From: Streptococcus pseudopneumoniae ATCC BAA-960 = CCUG 49455
Lineage (GTDB): Bacteria; Bacillota; Bacilli; Lactobacillales; Streptococcaceae
NCBI RefSeq assembly: GCF_002087075.1
Contig: NZ_MWSM01000019.1
Coordinates: forward strand, 128,208 to 192,207
Direction of reading: 5' to 3'
DNA: 64,000 bases
Shown one piece after another: positions 27,438 to 37,374 of the stretch. Position 1 is the first letter of the stretch. The number at the start of each line of letters is the position of its first letter. Under the pieces are notes generated by a model, which was given only the letters and a program-made list of their open reading frames with translations, was not told the origin of the DNA and did not search any database. The translations under genes and the position numbers were made by a program.

Positions 27438-28928
27438 TCAATCCCAATTCCCATCTAATATTTCTTTTATAAACTTCTTAGGCATCCAAAAGGAGTGTTT
27501 TGTAATCCTACGTCCATCTGGAAGTTCATCTGTATCAGATAATGAGCCTTTCCCAACAAATTTTCCTTTTTCAATTTCATAGTAAGCATTGGTAGCATGT
27601 AATTTCGTAAATAGAATTCTATTTATCTTACTTTGAGGGAAATTAGTTGAAACTTTATTACCATTTTGAGTTAATTTAACTCCGTCAGAAATAATTTGTC
27701 TAGTTTCCTGCCACACTCTTTCGATTTCTTCTAATTGTCTATCCTGAAATCCCCAAAATTTGATAGAATCTAATACAAATAGCTTAGGTTCAATTTCCTT
27801 AAAAATAACGAAGAGGAATCGTTTATTATAAATTTCATTATAAACATGTGATGATTCCCAACTATCTGTTTCTGCTAATTCTTTAAAACAATAAGTTTTA
27901 AATGGAGAGTCTTCCTTAGGTAAATTATTCTTATCTACTCGAATAACTCTCAAATTCATGTTTGCTTTTTGAAATTCTTTGGTCTTATCCAAATCCCCTG
28001 TCAAGCCTAAAATTTTTCTAATCAGAGTACTATTCTTACCTTTTGCCTTGGGATTCACTTCAAATCTATCATATAACTTTTGTTCAGAGAAACCTTTGTA
28101 GGAAAGAATCTTCTCTGCAATAACCTCAGTAAATGACTTTTTTTCACCCCTAAAATTAGCCAAAACACTTTCTTGATCTGATTGGTTAAAGATTTTATGA
28201 TTAATCAGATAGGTCATATAACTTGATTTTAATTCCCAAGCTCTTTGTTTTGCTAATTCATGACTAAATGGTTGCTGTCTTAAATCCTTTCCTTTACCTG
28301 CACCTTTTGTACAAGTTGATAAATAGTTTCCATCTGATTCTGATAATTCATGTGCCCTTCCATTTTTGATTTTATCTGTAATCTTCTGATAGTCTTCAAG
28401 GATGACTGCCATATCCTCCTCAAACCATTCATATAAAAATATTTTTTCAATGACATAGTCCTTCATTGTTTGATTGGGAATTAAGCCATTGTAAAACAAT
28501 AACAAAATCTTTGCACATTTTTTCCATAAATGAGTGAAGTAAAAATCCTCTAAATTTTCCTCCATATAGTTTAGTATTGTTAATACAAGTCGTTCTTTTG
28601 CACTAAGTGTCCCATTTTTGTTTATCTTAAAAGGAGTAACTTTTAACTCTACACCTATTTTTTCAAAGTCAGCTTCCGAGTCACTATTTGGCTGGTAACC
28701 ATAGAAATATTTTTCAATATAATTTCCATACTGCCCTTTTGACTTCATACTAATTGCTTTATCTTGTACCTCAGAGACTACTCTATCATTATAATCGTCA
28801 TATGATTTATAAAGCGAACGATTATACTCTTCCATAACATCGGAAAATTTTCTATTTAATAGTTTGTTAGAATATTCAATAACACTATCGATATCTTCAT
28901 CGTTATAGTTAAATAAGTTTTGATCCAT
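27438..28928 (-). CDS. Sau3AI-like type II restriction endonuclease (GATC)
   Basis: A 496-residue protein matching the Sau3AI/MutH family in length and layout: two MutH-like halves, of which the N-terminal one is catalytic. The active site appears as Asp87 followed by Glu94-Leu-Lys96 in FEKIGVELKVTPFKIN. The second half (from about 280) has the related but inactive-looking fold used for DNA binding. Sau3AI cuts GATC regardless of adenine methylation and is blocked by cytosine methylation. It is divergent from its methyltransferase gene. Recognition of GATC is inferred from the family, not shown. Confidence 0.82.
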   Translation of the reverse strand: MDQNLFNYNDEDIDSVIEYSNKLLNRKFSDVMEEYNRSLYKSYDDYNDRVVSEVQDKAISMKSKGQYGNYIEKYFYGYQPNSDSEADFEKIGVELKVTPFKINKNGTLSAKERLVLTILNYMEENLEDFYFTHLWKKCAKILLLFYNGLIPNQTMKDYVIEKIFLYEWFEEDMAVILEDYQKITDKIKNGRAHELSESDGNYLSTCTKGAGKGKDLRQQPFSHELAKQRAWELKSSYMTYLINHKIFNQSDQESVLANFRGEKKSFTEVIAEKILSYKGFSEQKLYDRFEVNPKAKGKNSTLIRKILGLTGDLDKTKEFQKANMNLRVIRVDKNNLPKEDSPFKTYCFKELAETDSWESSHVYNEIYNKRFLFVIFKEIEPKLFVLDSIKFWGFQDRQLEEIERVWQETRQIISDGVKLTQNGNKVSTNFPQSKINRILFTKLHATNAYYEIEKGKFVGKGSLSDTDELPDGRRITKHSFWMPKKFIKEILDGNWD

Positions 28929-29045
28929 TTTCTTCTCCTATCTTTTATATTATATCAAATTAAACTAAAGCAAACATTAATACTTGATCAATCATTGAAA
29001 ATAGTATATAATGGATTAAACTGTAAAAAAAATGAAGGAGAAAAG

Positions 29046-30311
29046 ATGAAAGTTCTCGAACTATTTGCTGGAGTTGGCGGTTTTCGGATAGGATTAGAAA
29101 ATGCCGATAAGCAACTCTTTAAAACAAAATGGGCAAACCAATGGGAACCATCTCGTAAATCTCAAGACGCATTTGAGGTCTATGATTATCACTTCCCCAA
29201 TAGCGAAAACATCAATATTAGTATCTCTGATGTAACAGACGAACAATTTTCCAAAATGGATGCCGATATGATTGTCGGTGGTTTTCCTTGCCAAGATTAC
29301 TCTGTTGCGCGTAGCAAGAAAGATGAAAAAGGTATTGAAGGAAAAAAAGGAGTTTTATTTTGGGAAATCATTAGAGCAACTGAAATCATTAAACCCAAAT
29401 ACTTAATTCTGGAAAACGTGGATAGGCTTTTAAAAGCGCCCTCAAAACAGAGAGGACGTGATTTTGCAATCATGCTAACAGCTTTTAATAACCTTGGATA
29501 TTCTGTAGAGTGGAGAGTTATTAATGCTGCTGAGTATGGAAGAAGCCAACGAAGACGTCGTGTATTCTTTTTCGTATATCGAAATGATACAGTCTTTGCC
29601 CAAAAAAATGACAATCTTTACGAAAAAAATGAAGAAATCTTTGAAGATAATAGGTATGATGACTATATTTTCAATCAAGGTCTATTTGCAAAACAATTTC
29701 CTATTAAACCTATAGCAGTTAAAAATCGTCATGTGTTTTATGAGTTACCAAATGATATAGTTGAAGTTTCAGATACTTTTACTGGTACTGTTTGGAATAC
29801 AGGAATTATGAGACATGGAAAATACTATTCTATTGATACAGAACCTAATTACAATGGCAATCCTATCACTCTAGGAGAAATTCTTCAAGATGAGTCTGAA
29901 GTACCTGAAAAATATTTTTTAACTGATCAGTCAAAATTGGAAAAATTTCAATATCTTAGAGGACCTAAGAAAATTGAACGAACATCCTCTGACGGACATC
30001 AATACATCTATTCAGAAGGAGGAATGTCCCCTTATGATGATTTAAACCTTCCAGGACGAACAATGCTTACATCCGAAGGAACAGTTAATCGTTCCACACA
30101 TTTATTATTTGTAAACAATAAATATAGATTAATTACACCCATTGAAGCTGAACGCCTTCAGGATTTCCCAGATGATTGGACAGCTAAAAAGAAATTGTTA
30201 GATGGATCTATTGTAGAGGTATCTGATAAAATGAGAATGTTTTTTATGGGAAATGCTTTGGTTACTGAGATTGTAAAAGAAATTGCTAAATTTATTAAAA
30301 AAATTGATTAA
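29046..30311 (+). CDS. DNA cytosine-5 methyltransferase, partner of the Sau3AI-like enzyme
   Basis: A 421-residue C5-cytosine methyltransferase with all expected motifs: ELFAGVGGFRIGLE (motif I, SAM binding), GGFPCQDYSVA (motif IV, catalytic Cys), ENVDRLL (VI), QRRRRVFFFV (VIII) and a final FMGNALV (X). The ATG at 29046 has AAGGAG just upstream. The length is close to M.Sau3AI. It would methylate the cytosine of GATC and protect the host from the divergent nuclease. Its terminator is the second copy of the pbuX hairpin. Confidence 0.92.
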   Translation: MKVLELFAGVGGFRIGLENADKQLFKTKWANQWEPSRKSQDAFEVYDYHFPNSENINISISDVTDEQFSKMDADMIVGGFPCQDYSVARSKKDEKGIEGKKGVLFWEIIRATEIIKPKYLILENVDRLLKAPSKQRGRDFAIMLTAFNNLGYSVEWRVINAAEYGRSQRRRRVFFFVYRNDTVFAQKNDNLYEKNEEIFEDNRYDDYIFNQGLFAKQFPIKPIAVKNRHVFYELPNDIVEVSDTFTGTVWNTGIMRHGKYYSIDTEPNYNGNPITLGEILQDESEVPEKYFLTDQSKLEKFQYLRGPKKIERTSSDGHQYIYSEGGMSPYDDLNLPGRTMLTSEGTVNRSTHLLFVNNKYRLITPIEAERLQDFPDDWTAKKKLLDGSIVEVSDKMRMFFMGNALVTEIVKEIAKFIKKID

Positions 30312-30325
30312 TTTATCTGAAACTA

Positions 30326-30350
30326 AAAAAGAGGTGCGAGCCTCTTTTTT
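30326..30350 (+). terminator. Terminator, right copy of the 25-bp repeat
   Basis: All 25 bases are the same as at 27384-27408. It ends the methyltransferase transcript and, on the other strand, could end the dpn transcript. Confidence 0.85.
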
Positions 30351-30374
30351 GTGTGACAAAATAAAAACATCTAT

Positions 30375-30560
30375 CTAATCATATATGCTAGTGTCATAGT
30401 TCTGAAAATCATCTGAATCAAGAACAATTTCACAACTCTTATACTTTTCTCTTACAAGTCGTTCGACTTCATCTGGATTTTCAGCCTCTATACTTACTAA
30501 ACGTGATAAAGTTTCTGTAATTTCTACTGTATACTTTTTCAGTTTTAAATTGCTTTCCAA
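30375..30560 (-). CDS. dpnD: DpnD/PcfM-like domain protein, probably the 3' part of dpnD
   Basis: Sixty-one codons carry the DpnD/PcfM domain: YTVEITETLSRLVSIEA, then EVERLVREKY and EIVLDSDDF. The only start in frame is a TTG without a visible ribosome site, directly after a TGA that ends a 58-codon frame in the same register (30561-30737). The native dpnD is probably longer and split here by that TGA. DpnD accompanies DpnI in pneumococcus; its job is unclear. Confidence 0.6.
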   Translation of the reverse strand: MESNLKLKKYTVEITETLSRLVSIEAENPDEVERLVREKYKSCEIVLDSDDFQNYDTSIYD

Positions 30561-30737
30561 TCATTCACTTATTAGCAATAATCTATATAGTTTTGGGCTT
30601 TCCAACCACTCTGGTAATTCATCTCCATATTCCCAGCTATATTTTTTATTCAATAAAAAAAGTTGTTTCTCATCACCAAACTCCATATTTTCAGACAACC
30701 ACCTCACACAATCAGGGTCTGATAAAGTATAAACCAT
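30561..30737 (-). pseudogene. Small frame joined in register to dpnD, likely its 5' part
   Basis: An ATG at 30737 opens 58 codons (MVYTLSDPDCVRWLSEN...) ending in a TGA that directly abuts the DpnD-domain codons in the same frame. It begins 14 bp after the dpnC stop. Reading through the TGA would give one protein of about 119 residues. It could instead be a separate small gene; I recognise no domain in it. Confidence 0.5.
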
Positions 30738-30750
30738 TACACATAAGTTT

Positions 30751-31513
30751 TCATAATTTCCGATACTTTCCTCTACCTTTAAATTCTATTATTTCTTTGT
30801 CTCTTAATATTTGAAGCTGTTGCCTAATCTTTTCTTTGATATGATTGTTCTTAACAAAGATATTTTTTAGGTCACTTTCAAAACGATACATATCTTCAAG
30901 GGTAAATTCTGAACCCTCTATCTTATCTATACAATTTAGAATTTCTATTGTCCAACCTCTTACTGAAAGAGAGTTCTTCCTTAAAAATAAACTTTGCTTA
31001 AATTCTTTTGTAACTTTTTCTGGATCTCTAACTTGTCCATTTTTCACAAAAAATATTCTTCCTTTAGAAAGTACTTGTGATAAATCAATGTTACAACCAA
31101 TCCAACCTGCTCGTCTAGCAGTTGGCGCAAGTGGCTTCCTTTGAATAATTGATTTCGGTGTAACAAATTGCTTCGGAAGGACAAGAAAATTATTTACCTC
31201 AAAATTTTTTGTATAAGTTAAAAAAGAAATTAGAATTATTATCTACCTGCACACGCTCCATCATCGTTGCATAAGCACCATCATTGATTGTTGATGAAAA
31301 ATTTCCTTTTTTGCTCTTTAGTTCAAACTCCTCACTACAATGATTACAGTAAAAATCTGCTACAGGTCTATTATTTTCAAAATGATTTAAAGGATTTTTC
31401 CCACAATTAGGGCAATAAGACTGACGATAAACCCAATCCTCCATTAAGATACGTGCCTTCTGACTATTACTTTTATAGGTTTCTACTAGTTCTAAATTAA
31501 ATTGTAATTCCAT
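30751..31513 (-). pseudogene. dpnC: DpnI-type restriction endonuclease gene with a frameshift
   Basis: The first 104 codons match DpnI: zinc-binding CPNCGKNP and CNHC, and catalytic-region ADFYCNHCSEEFELKSKKG with the Asp, Glu and Lys of the PD-(D/E)XK site. In a run of six A at 31220-31225 (T on the coding strand) the frame shifts and ends in TGA. In the next frame the protein continues without a stop (LTYTKNFEVNNFLVLPKQF...) through the winged-helix domain to the natural end KGRGKYRKL. Intact DpnI has about 254 residues and cleaves methylated GATC. Only one lesion is visible, so the loss is recent or switchable. Confidence 0.9.
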
Positions 31514-31646
31514 TTAAAAATTCCTCACTAATATGAGAATTCACTCGATATAAGCAATTAAAATCTACTATAACTAGTATACCACATATATGTACCTATT
31601 ACATTTGTATTTCATCATTCTCTTTTATATTTCCTTCTCACATATC

Positions 31647-31992
31647 TCATAAAATATACCCTAGTTCTTGAGCTAATTTTAAAGAAAAAGCATAAAATTG
31701 AGCTATATTCGCTGGTATGGTAATTGCCATGGCAAGTCCACCTGGTAATCCTGCAACAACAGAAGTCCCACTCGCTAATAAAACATTATCCCTAATACAG
31801 ACATTAGCCACTCGATCTAAGATTTCTTAAGATAAGAGAGACGTTGGGCCTTGTTCTAATAAGGTAGGAATGTCCTGTGAATCTAATTCTTTGGAAAACT
31901 TATCCACTAAAAACTTCGAACGATCAACCTTAACAACAGGTAGTTTCACCACTTGTTGCAATACTTGCATAGCTAAGTCTTGTTCAGCCATA
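31647..31992 (-). pseudogene. EcsC-like protein remnant
   Basis: From an ATG at 31992 with a fair ribosome site, the frame shifts after four codons. It then reads LAMQVLQQVVKLPVVKVDRSKFL, meets an in-frame TAA at 31829-31827, and continues as EILDRVANVCIRDNVLLASG and the typical GLPGGLAMAITIPANIAQFY before ending. EcsC-family proteins are about twice this length, so the 3' part is missing too. It is a decayed relic at the apparent junction between two chromosomal blocks. Confidence 0.75.
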
Positions 31993-32070
31993 TAAATACC
32001 TCTTTCTCTTGTATCTTTATCTCATAATATCACACTATCTAAATTTTATAAATCTTTTTAATAATTTTTA

Positions 32071-32175
32071 ATACTCTTCGAAAATCAAATTCAAACTACG
32101 TCAGCTTCACCTTGCCCTACTCCAGTACAGCCTGCGGCTAGTTTCCTAGTTTGCTCTTTGATTTTCATTGAGTAT
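32071..32175 (+). repeat. BOX element (boxA plus boxC)
   Basis: A complete short BOX: it starts ATACTCTTCGAAAATCAAA, contains CGTCAGCTTCACCTTGCC (the boxA core) and CCTGCGGCTAGTTTCCTAG, and ends TTTTCATTGAGTAT. There is no boxB. It lies downstream of rbfA. Confidence 0.9.
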
Positions 32176-32223
32176 AAGTCTAGAAAGATTCCCCCATCAT
32201 GTTTTATTGCCTTTTTCTCCACC

Positions 32224-32247
32224 AAAAAAGAGGGTTGCCCCTCTTCT
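32224..32247 (-). terminator. Terminator after rbfA
   Basis: On the minus strand AAGAGGG-GCAA-CCCTCTT is followed by a T run, directly after the rbfA stop codon. It ends the rimP-nusA-infB-rbfA operon. Confidence 0.85.
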
Positions 32248-32598
32248 TTAGTTCTTATCCAGATTGCGTAGCATCTCGTCAATCTTGTTTCCATACTCGA
32301 TGGACTCGTCTTTGACGAAGGTCAAATCTGGGATTTTGTACAATTTCAAATTGCGACCAAGTTCACGTTTGATGGTACCAGTTGCTTTTTCAAGCCCGAT
32401 TTGGACTTTTTGGATATCCGAAGCAAGGTTACTCAAAATGGTGTAATAAACCTTGGCAACAGACAAGTCACCCAGCATCTGAACATCTGTGATGGTCACA
32501 CCTTGGACACGTGGATCACGGACTTTCTTTTGCAAAATCTCATTGACTTCACGCTTGATTTCCATGCCCACACGATCTGTACGGAAATGATTTGCCAT
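32248..32598 (-). CDS. rbfA: Ribosome-binding factor A
   Basis: A 116-residue KH-fold protein that helps mature the 30S subunit and its 16S rRNA 5' end. Typical features are [41 protein letters not shown] and the closing [20 protein letters not shown] chose the ATG at 32598 because AAAGGAA lies upstream. It is the last gene of the operon, about 165 bp after infB. Confidence 0.95.
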   Translation of the reverse strand: MANHFRTDRVGMEIKREVNEILQKKVRDPRVQGVTITDVQMLGDLSVAKVYYTILSNLASDIQKVQIGLEKATGTIKRELGRNLKLYKIPDLTFVKDESIEYGNKIDEMLRNLDKN

Positions 32599-32763
32599 GA
32601 TATTCCTTTCTCTACTTTGAACCAAAAGCTAGGCCAGCAGACCTAGCTATTTTTATTAGATAGAGGAACTAGAGCCATTTGAATCTAGGAAACAAGCCTT
32701 AGATAGAACTGAAGTTCATCAAGGCGCTGTTGACGACGAGTCAAATGAGCTATCGTTTCTCTA

Positions 32764-35571
32764 TTATCTCTTGATTTCTTCCATGACATAGGCCTCAATC
32801 ACATCATCCATCTTAATATCATTGTAGCCGTCGATCATCATTCCACCTTCACGGCCGTTTGTAACTTCCTTAACGTCGTCTTTATAGTGTTTCAAGCTTG
32901 CGAGTTCACCATCATAGATAACGACACCATCACGGATAACACGGACTTTAGAGTCACGGGCAACCTTACCGTTGATAACCATAAATCCACCGATAGTTCC
33001 CACTTTAGACACCTTGAAGGTTTCACGAATAACTGCTTCACCGATAACTTTTTCTTCGAATTCTGGATCAAGCATCCCTTTCATGGCTTCTTCCATCTCT
33101 TCGATAACCTTATAGATAATGCTGTGGAGACGAATTTCCACATCGTCAGCTTCTGCTTGTTGACGAGCTTGTGGTGTAGGGCGTACGTTGAAACCAACGA
33201 TAAAGGCATTTGAAGCTTCGGCAAGGGTCACGTCAGATTCATTGATAGCACCGACCGCTGAGTGGACGATGGTCACTTTGACACCTTCCACATCGATTTT
33301 CTGAAGTGATGCAGAAAGGGCTTCAACAGAACCTTGTACGTCAGCCTTAATGATAACGTTAACAGACTTGAGTTCACCAGCTTTAAGGGTATCAAAGAGG
33401 TTTTCAAGGCTAACACGTTGGGTAGCTTGACGTTGTTTCATGAGGGCACGTTTGGCACGCTCTTCACCTGCTGCACGCGCAGATTTTTCATCTTCGTAGA
33501 CAGCAAAGTGGTCACCCGCCATTGGCGCTTCGTTCAAACCTGTGATTGAAACTGGCGTTGATGGACCTGCTACCTTAACACGACGACCAAGGTCATTGGT
33601 CATAGCACGGACACGACCGAAGGTATTTCCGACAACGATTGGGTCTTGAACATTCAAGGTACCTTGTTGAACAAGAAGGGTTGCGACCGCACCTTTTCCT
33701 TTATCCAAGCGCGCTTCGATAACTGTACCGATCGCACGCACTGTTGGGTCTGCCTTGAGTTCTTGAATTTCAGCTACAAGAAGGACTGTTTCCAACAATT
33801 CTTCGATGTTTTGGTTGAATTTAGCTGAGATTTCAACAAATTCAGAATCTCCACCCCAAGCAGTTGACATAACTCCATGCTCTGCCAATTCACCGATAAC
33901 GCGTTCTGGGTTAGCACCTGGTTTATCAATCTTGTTGATAGCTACGATGATTGGAACATTGGCCGCTTTTGAGTGGTTGATGGCTTCGATAGTCTGAGGC
34001 ATAACCCCGTCATCTGCCGCTACGACCAAAATCGTAATATCGGTAACAGAAGCACCACGCGCACGCATAGATGTAAAGGCCGCGTGTCCCGGTGTATCAA
34101 GGAAAGTAATCTTCTTGCCATTTTCCACGATTTGGTAGGCACCGATATGCTGAGTGATACCACCTGCTTCACCTGTCGCAACACGAGAATTACGAAGGGT
34201 ATCTAGGAGTGTTGTTTTACCGTGGTCAACGTGTCCCATGATAGTTACAACTGGTGGACGCTCAACCAATTCATTTTCATTGAGATAACCATCTTCGACA
34301 AAGAAACGTTCGATGTCAGCATTATCCACTTCAACCTTTTGTTTGGCTTCGATACCGTAATCCACCATGAGGAGTTCGATGGTTTCCCCATCCAAGGATT
34401 GGTTTTGTGTGGCCATGACACCCATCATAAAGAGTTTCTTAACGATTTCAGCTGGTTCACGTTTGATACGTTTTGCGATTTCCGCAACGGTCATACCATC
34501 TGTATATTCAAATTCTGTTGGCAATTCATGGAATTTACGCTCCGTAACAGGTTTTGGAGTCTGATTACGGTTGTTCTTGTTATTGCCTTTTTTGTTCTTT
34601 TTGTTCTTTTTGTTATTCCAGTTACTATTTCTTTGATTTCTCACTTGATTTTGACTACTTCGATTCTTTTGTTGTTTTCTAGGACCATCTTCTTCGTGAT
34701 CGAAATCATCACGTTCTTTGTCTGGTCGAGCTTGTTTTTTACGACGTGTATCCACTGCAGGTTCTTTTTTCTCAGGGACGACTTCAACCACTGCTTGAAC
34801 TTGCTGTGCTTGTTGCGCTTGTTCAGCTAACTTAGCCGCTTCTTCAAAGATTTCCTCTGGTTCCTTGCGTTTGTTAGCTTGAGCCAAGGCTTCTTTAGCA
34901 GCCTGATACTGCTTGAAACGTTCCTCACTTGAACGTGCATATTCAGCATTTTGCTCTGCTTTTAGGGCTGCTGCACGGGCTTTAAAGTCAACACGTGGAG
35001 CCGCTTGATTTGGACGTTTATCCTCTTGTTGACGGCGTTCATTTCCTCGATTTTGCTGACCTTGCTGTTTCTTAGCTTGATCATTAAAGCGACGATTATC
35101 GCGGTTGCCTTGACCTTGTTTTCCACCATTGCGACCGTCGTTTTTCTGACGGTTTCCGTTTTGTTGTTGGTCACGGTTATTGCCCTTATTTTGCTTGCGT
35201 CGTTCTGCCTGTTCTTTGGCACGAGCTTCACGCTCAGCCTTGAAATTACGACTTTGCGGTTTAGCTGCTACTTTTTCTGTTTTCGGAGCGACTGGCTCAG
35301 CAGGTTTTGCCTCTTCCTTAGCTACAGCTGGTTTAGCTGGCTCAGATTTTTCGGCTTTCTTTTCTGCACTTACTTTTGGTGCTGCAGGTTTTGCTTCTAC
35401 TTTCGGAGCAGCTGCAGGCTTAAAGCTGGCAGCAATTTTTGCAGCGACAGCTTCTTCCACACTTGATGAGTGGCTTTTCACATCCAAGCCCAACTCTTTT
35501 GCACGCGCTACAACTTCTTTACTTTCTTTTCCAAGTTCTTTTGCGATTTCGTACAATCTTTTCTTAGACAA
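32764..35571 (-). CDS. infB: Translation initiation factor IF-2
   Basis: A 935-residue GTPase that brings initiator tRNA to the ribosome. The N-terminus has the IF2N module ([19 protein letters not shown]). Then comes a long, highly charged low-complexity stretch rich in Ala, Lys, Gln, Asn and Arg (about 50-350) and a second IF2N module ([20 protein letters not shown]). The G domain carries [27 protein letters not shown] and NKIDKPGAN, followed by the IF2 C domains. It starts 16 bp after the YlxQ gene. Confidence 0.97.
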   Translation of the reverse strand: MSKKRLYEIAKELGKESKEVVARAKELGLDVKSHSSSVEEAVAAKIAASFKPAAAPKVEAKPAAPKVSAEKKAEKSEPAKPAVAKEEAKPAEPVAPKTEKVAAKPQSRNFKAEREARAKEQAERRKQNKGNNRDQQQNGNRQKNDGRNGGKQGQGNRDNRRFNDQAKKQQGQQNRGNERRQQEDKRPNQAAPRVDFKARAAALKAEQNAEYARSSEERFKQYQAAKEALAQANKRKEPEEIFEEAAKLAEQAQQAQQVQAVVEVVPEKKEPAVDTRRKKQARPDKERDDFDHEEDGPRKQQKNRSSQNQVRNQRNSNWNNKKNKKNKKGNNKNNRNQTPKPVTERKFHELPTEFEYTDGMTVAEIAKRIKREPAEIVKKLFMMGVMATQNQSLDGETIELLMVDYGIEAKQKVEVDNADIERFFVEDGYLNENELVERPPVVTIMGHVDHGKTTLLDTLRNSRVATGEAGGITQHIGAYQIVENGKKITFLDTPGHAAFTSMRARGASVTDITILVVAADDGVMPQTIEAINHSKAANVPIIVAINKIDKPGANPERVIGELAEHGVMSTAWGGDSEFVEISAKFNQNIEELLETVLLVAEIQELKADPTVRAIGTVIEARLDKGKGAVATLLVQQGTLNVQDPIVVGNTFGRVRAMTNDLGRRVKVAGPSTPVSITGLNEAPMAGDHFAVYEDEKSARAAGEERAKRALMKQRQATQRVSLENLFDTLKAGELKSVNVIIKADVQGSVEALSASLQKIDVEGVKVTIVHSAVGAINESDVTLAEASNAFIVGFNVRPTPQARQQAEADDVEIRLHSIIYKVIEEMEEAMKGMLDPEFEEKVIGEAVIRETFKVSKVGTIGGFMVINGKVARDSKVRVIRDGVVIYDGELASLKHYKDDVKEVTNGREGGMMIDGYNDIKMDDVIEAYVMEEIKR

Positions 35572-35587
35572 ATCATGTCCTCCTCTT

Positions 35588-35887
35588 CTATTCCATAAGA
35601 GACCTCATTTTCTTTGTAAATCCAGCATCTGTTACAGCCAAAACCTTTCTCGATTTCCCGACTGCTATGCTTAATTCCAGTGTTGAAAACACGGTTACAA
35701 TTTCCACTTGATAATAATGACTTTTATCTTGAATCTTCTTGGTCAGATTGGGTCCAGCATCATGAGCTAGAAAGACCAACTTGGCCTTGCCGTCTTGAAT
35801 GGCCTTGACCACCAATTCTTCACCCGATATAATCCGCCCTGCTCGCTGAGCAAGTCCCAAGAGATTACTTATCTTTTGCTTATTCAA
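35588..35887 (-). CDS. ylxQ: L7Ae-family RNA-binding protein YlxQ
   Basis: A 99-residue ribosomal-protein-L7Ae/L30e-like protein: [36 protein letters not shown] and the end [16 protein letters not shown]. Homologues bind kink-turn-type RNA. It overlaps ylxR by 8 bp and precedes infB, the standard Gram-positive arrangement. Confidence 0.92.
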   Translation of the reverse strand: MNKQKISNLLGLAQRAGRIISGEELVVKAIQDGKAKLVFLAHDAGPNLTKKIQDKSHYYQVEIVTVFSTLELSIAVGKSRKVLAVTDAGFTKKMRSLME

Positions 35888-36173
35888 GTCCTAACTCTCT
35901 TCTTTTCACTTTGTGATCCACATAAGCGATCAACTCGTCATAAAAGCTTTCTTCCACTTCCATGCTAAAGCTGCGGTTAAAGACCTTCTTCTTTTTCGCC
36001 TCTAGGGCTTCTGCATTGTCTAGTTTGATATAAGCGCCGCGGCCATTGGCCTTGCCCGTAGGATCAATAAAGACTTGTCCTTCCTTGTTCTTGACAATGC
36101 GGAGCAAATCACGCTTATCAATCACTTCGTTAGACACAACAGACTTGCGCAAAGGGATTTTTCTTGTTTTCAT
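35880..36173 (-). CDS. ylxR: YlxR-family protein (DUF448)
   Basis: A 97-residue basic protein. It starts KTRKIPLRKSVVSNEVIDKR and has the family motif DPTGKANGRGAYI near residue 37. It is an RNA- or nucleoid-binding protein encoded between nusA and ylxQ. The usual N-terminal RKC segment is here RKS, so the conserved cysteine is replaced by serine. Confidence 0.92.
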   Translation of the reverse strand: MKTRKIPLRKSVVSNEVIDKRDLLRIVKNKEGQVFIDPTGKANGRGAYIKLDNAEALEAKKKKVFNRSFSMEVEESFYDELIAYVDHKVKRRELGLE

Positions 36174-36194
36174 CTTTCCCTCCTCTAGCAGCTT

Positions 36195-37331
36195 TTATTC
36201 TTCTACAGTATCGTTTTCTACTTCCAACTCTACTGAAGCAGCGTCTTCCATGGCTTCAAATTCGCTAGCAGACTTGATATCGATACGGTAACCAGTCAAG
36301 TGAGCCGCCAAGCGCACGTTTTGTCCACGACGACCAATGGCAAGAGAAAGCTTGTTATCTGGAACAACCACCAAGGCACGTTTGCTGTCGTTTTCATCAA
36401 AGATAACTTGGTCAACCTCAGCAGGAGCGATGGCATTGTAGATAAATTCAGCTGGATCTGCTACCCACTCGATAACATCGATATTTTCTTCGATTGGTAC
36501 CATGCGGTCATTTTTAGCATCGTAACGAGCTGGGTGGAATTTGCTAGTAATCTTCTTGATATTAGCACCACCACGTCCAACGATTGTACCGATAGCATCC
36601 ACGTTTGGATTGTGGCTACGAACAGCAACCTTCGTACGGTCACCTGCTTCACGAGCCACGCTCATGATTTCAACAGTTCCATCATAAACTTCTGGAATTT
36701 CTTGCTCCATCAAACGTTTGATCATTTCTGGATGGCTACGGCTAACAAAGACGTTCACACCACGAGGGTTGTCTTCAACCTTGTAAACATAAACTTCGAT
36801 ACGATCATGAGAAGCAAAAACTTCTCCAGGAATTTGGTCTTGTTTTGACAATTGGGCTTCGATGCTACCAAGGTTGACATAGATAAAGCGGTTGTCAAAG
36901 CGTTCTACTGTACCAGACATGATTTCTTGCTCATGTTCTTTGTAAGTATTGTAAGTGATGGCACGTGTTTGCTTGCGCATTTTTTCCATGATGGTTTGTT
37001 TGGCAGATTGGGCTGCTACACGACCAAACTCAGCTGGTGCTTCTTCAAACTTGATTTTGTCTCCAAGTTCATAAGCTGAATTAATGGCAAGAGCATCTTT
37101 CAAGCTGATTTCCAAACGGCTATCAAATACTTCATCAACAACTTCACGGACAGTATAAACTGTAAAGTCACCTGTTTTTTCGTTGAAGTCAATAGCTACG
37201 CTGTCTGACTGACCATAGCGTCTGCGATAAGCGGAACGAAGCGACTCTACTACTGCGTCGATGATGTCTTCTTTTTTGATTCCCTTGTCTTCTTCCAAAA
37301 TGCGGAAGGCCTCTAGCATTTCTTTACTCAT
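36195..37331 (-). CDS. nusA: Transcription termination/antitermination factor NusA
   Basis: A 378-residue protein in the normal order: N-terminal RNA-polymerase-binding domain (MSKEMLEAFRILEEDKGI), S1 domain (MSGTVERFDNRFIYVNLG), KH1 and KH2 domains (GTIVGRGGANIKKITSKF; LSLAIGRRGQNVRLAAHLTG) and a short acidic tail. It lacks the C-terminal repeats of E. coli NusA, as in Gram-positives. It lies between rimP and ylxR. Confidence 0.97.
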   Translation of the reverse strand: MSKEMLEAFRILEEDKGIKKEDIIDAVVESLRSAYRRRYGQSDSVAIDFNEKTGDFTVYTVREVVDEVFDSRLEISLKDALAINSAYELGDKIKFEEAPAEFGRVAAQSAKQTIMEKMRKQTRAITYNTYKEHEQEIMSGTVERFDNRFIYVNLGSIEAQLSKQDQIPGEVFASHDRIEVYVYKVEDNPRGVNVFVSRSHPEMIKRLMEQEIPEVYDGTVEIMSVAREAGDRTKVAVRSHNPNVDAIGTIVGRGGANIKKITSKFHPARYDAKNDRMVPIEENIDVIEWVADPAEFIYNAIAPAEVDQVIFDENDSKRALVVVPDNKLSLAIGRRGQNVRLAAHLTGYRIDIKSASEFEAMEDAASVELEVENDTVEE

Positions 37332-37374
37332 GTTTTCTTCACTTTTGAATCCTCAAAAGCTATCCTTTCTTTTT

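Noticed and set aside
29046..30311. Methyltransferase considered as an orphan
   Set aside because: A divergent Sau3AI/MutH-type nuclease gene of the right length lies directly beside it, so a complete restriction-modification pair is the simpler reading.
32091..32294. A 67-codon minus-strand frame covering the end of rbfA
   Set aside because: It is made of BOX sequence plus the rbfA terminator and the antisense of nothing coding. The same repeat gives similar peptides elsewhere.
34222..35674. Long plus-strand frames opposite infB (up to about 200 codons)
   Set aside because: They mirror the low-complexity Ala/Lys/Gln-rich codons of IF-2 and have no ribosome sites; they are antisense shadows.
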